Below, piece by piece: positions 6,443 through 6,568 of a stretch of DNA of 6,568 nt (the first letter of the stretch is position 1; each line of letters starts with the position of its first letter). Made by a program: the position numbers and the translations under genes. Under the pieces are notes generated by a model. The model was not told the DNA's origin, ran no database searches, and saw only the letters and a list, made by a program, of their open reading frames with translations. Origin of the DNA: Bacteroidota bacterium (GTDB lineage Bacteria > Bacteroidota > Ignavibacteria > Ignavibacteriales > Ignavibacteriaceae); contig JADFGB010000064.1 of NCBI GenBank assembly GCA_022567875.1, positions 1-6,568 on the forward strand. The letters run 5' to 3'.

Positions 6443-6568
6443 TTAATGTGCAAGCACTCCTCCTAAAAAGCCTGTAACCGATACAATTAGAAAAGCTAAT
6501 ACAGCAATTAACCAAGCATATTTTTTAAGTTTACTTACAAAAAGGAAAAGACTCCAAACAACGGTTAT
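6443..6568 (-). CDS. C-terminal fragment of a membrane protein (possibly DUF2231-like)
   Basis: An open frame enters from the right edge on the - strand and ends at TAA 6445-6443, giving the last 41 residues of a protein whose start lies outside the window. It has a hydrophobic run at the edge (ITVVWSLFLFV), a short basic loop (SKLKK), a second membrane helix (residues about 18-33) and the tail 'TGFLGGVLAH'. A transmembrane helix followed by a TG-x-LGG terminus resembles the end of DUF2231-type membrane proteins, where a GG-containing tail follows the last helix, but 41 residues are too few to be sure. It has the same direction as the metal-motif gene, 153 bases away, so co-transcription is possible. 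Coding status is well supported by the clean two-helix pattern; the family is tentative. Confidence 0.6.
   Translation of the reverse strand: MTVVWSLFLFVSKLKKYAWLIAVLAFLIVSVTGFLGGVLAH

Noticed and set aside
1..6568. CRISPR arrays, tRNA or rRNA genes, insertion sequences, phage or toxin-antitoxin genes
   Set aside because: No regularly spaced repeats, cloverleaf or rRNA-like segment, transposase motif or terminal repeats were seen on either strand.

Overview
The window is a strongly AT-rich stretch of a bacterial chromosome. A TonB-dependent receptor with an N-terminal carboxypeptidase-regulatory-like domain, an Omp85-type outer-membrane protein and a glycine-cleavage P-protein together suggest a Gram-negative member of the Bacteroidota/Chlorobiota/Ignavibacteriota group. 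The assignment within that group is inference from gene style and composition, not from any marker gene.

Left part (1-2376, + strand): the 3' end of gcvP (glycine decarboxylase), a 63-base all-AT gap, a compact Omp85/BamA-like protein with a single visible POTRA domain, and rsmE (16S rRNA m3U1498 methyltransferase). The rsmE start lies inside the end of the Omp85 gene, so these two are almost certainly one transcript. A convergent intergenic stretch (2377-2609) follows and holds a clear rho-independent terminator that serves the opposite strand.

Middle (2610-5291, - strand): an intact 893-residue TonB-dependent receptor with its own Shine-Dalgarno and terminator. It appears to stand alone, with no SusD-like or other partner downstream. 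Upstream of it is a gene-poor AT-rich stretch (5308-5635) with two inverted repeats that may be regulatory.

Right part (5636-6568, all - strand): a 32-codon single-pass membrane miniprotein ending in Cys-Cys, a secreted 145-residue protein with an EF-hand-like loop directly before a CPLCGM metal-binding half-motif, and the last 41 residues of a membrane protein that runs off the window. These suggest a small envelope metal-handling locus upstream of, and in the same direction as, the TonB-dependent receptor. That link is inference from gene order and motifs. Most of the window is ordinary; the right-hand small-protein cluster is the part least explained by known families.
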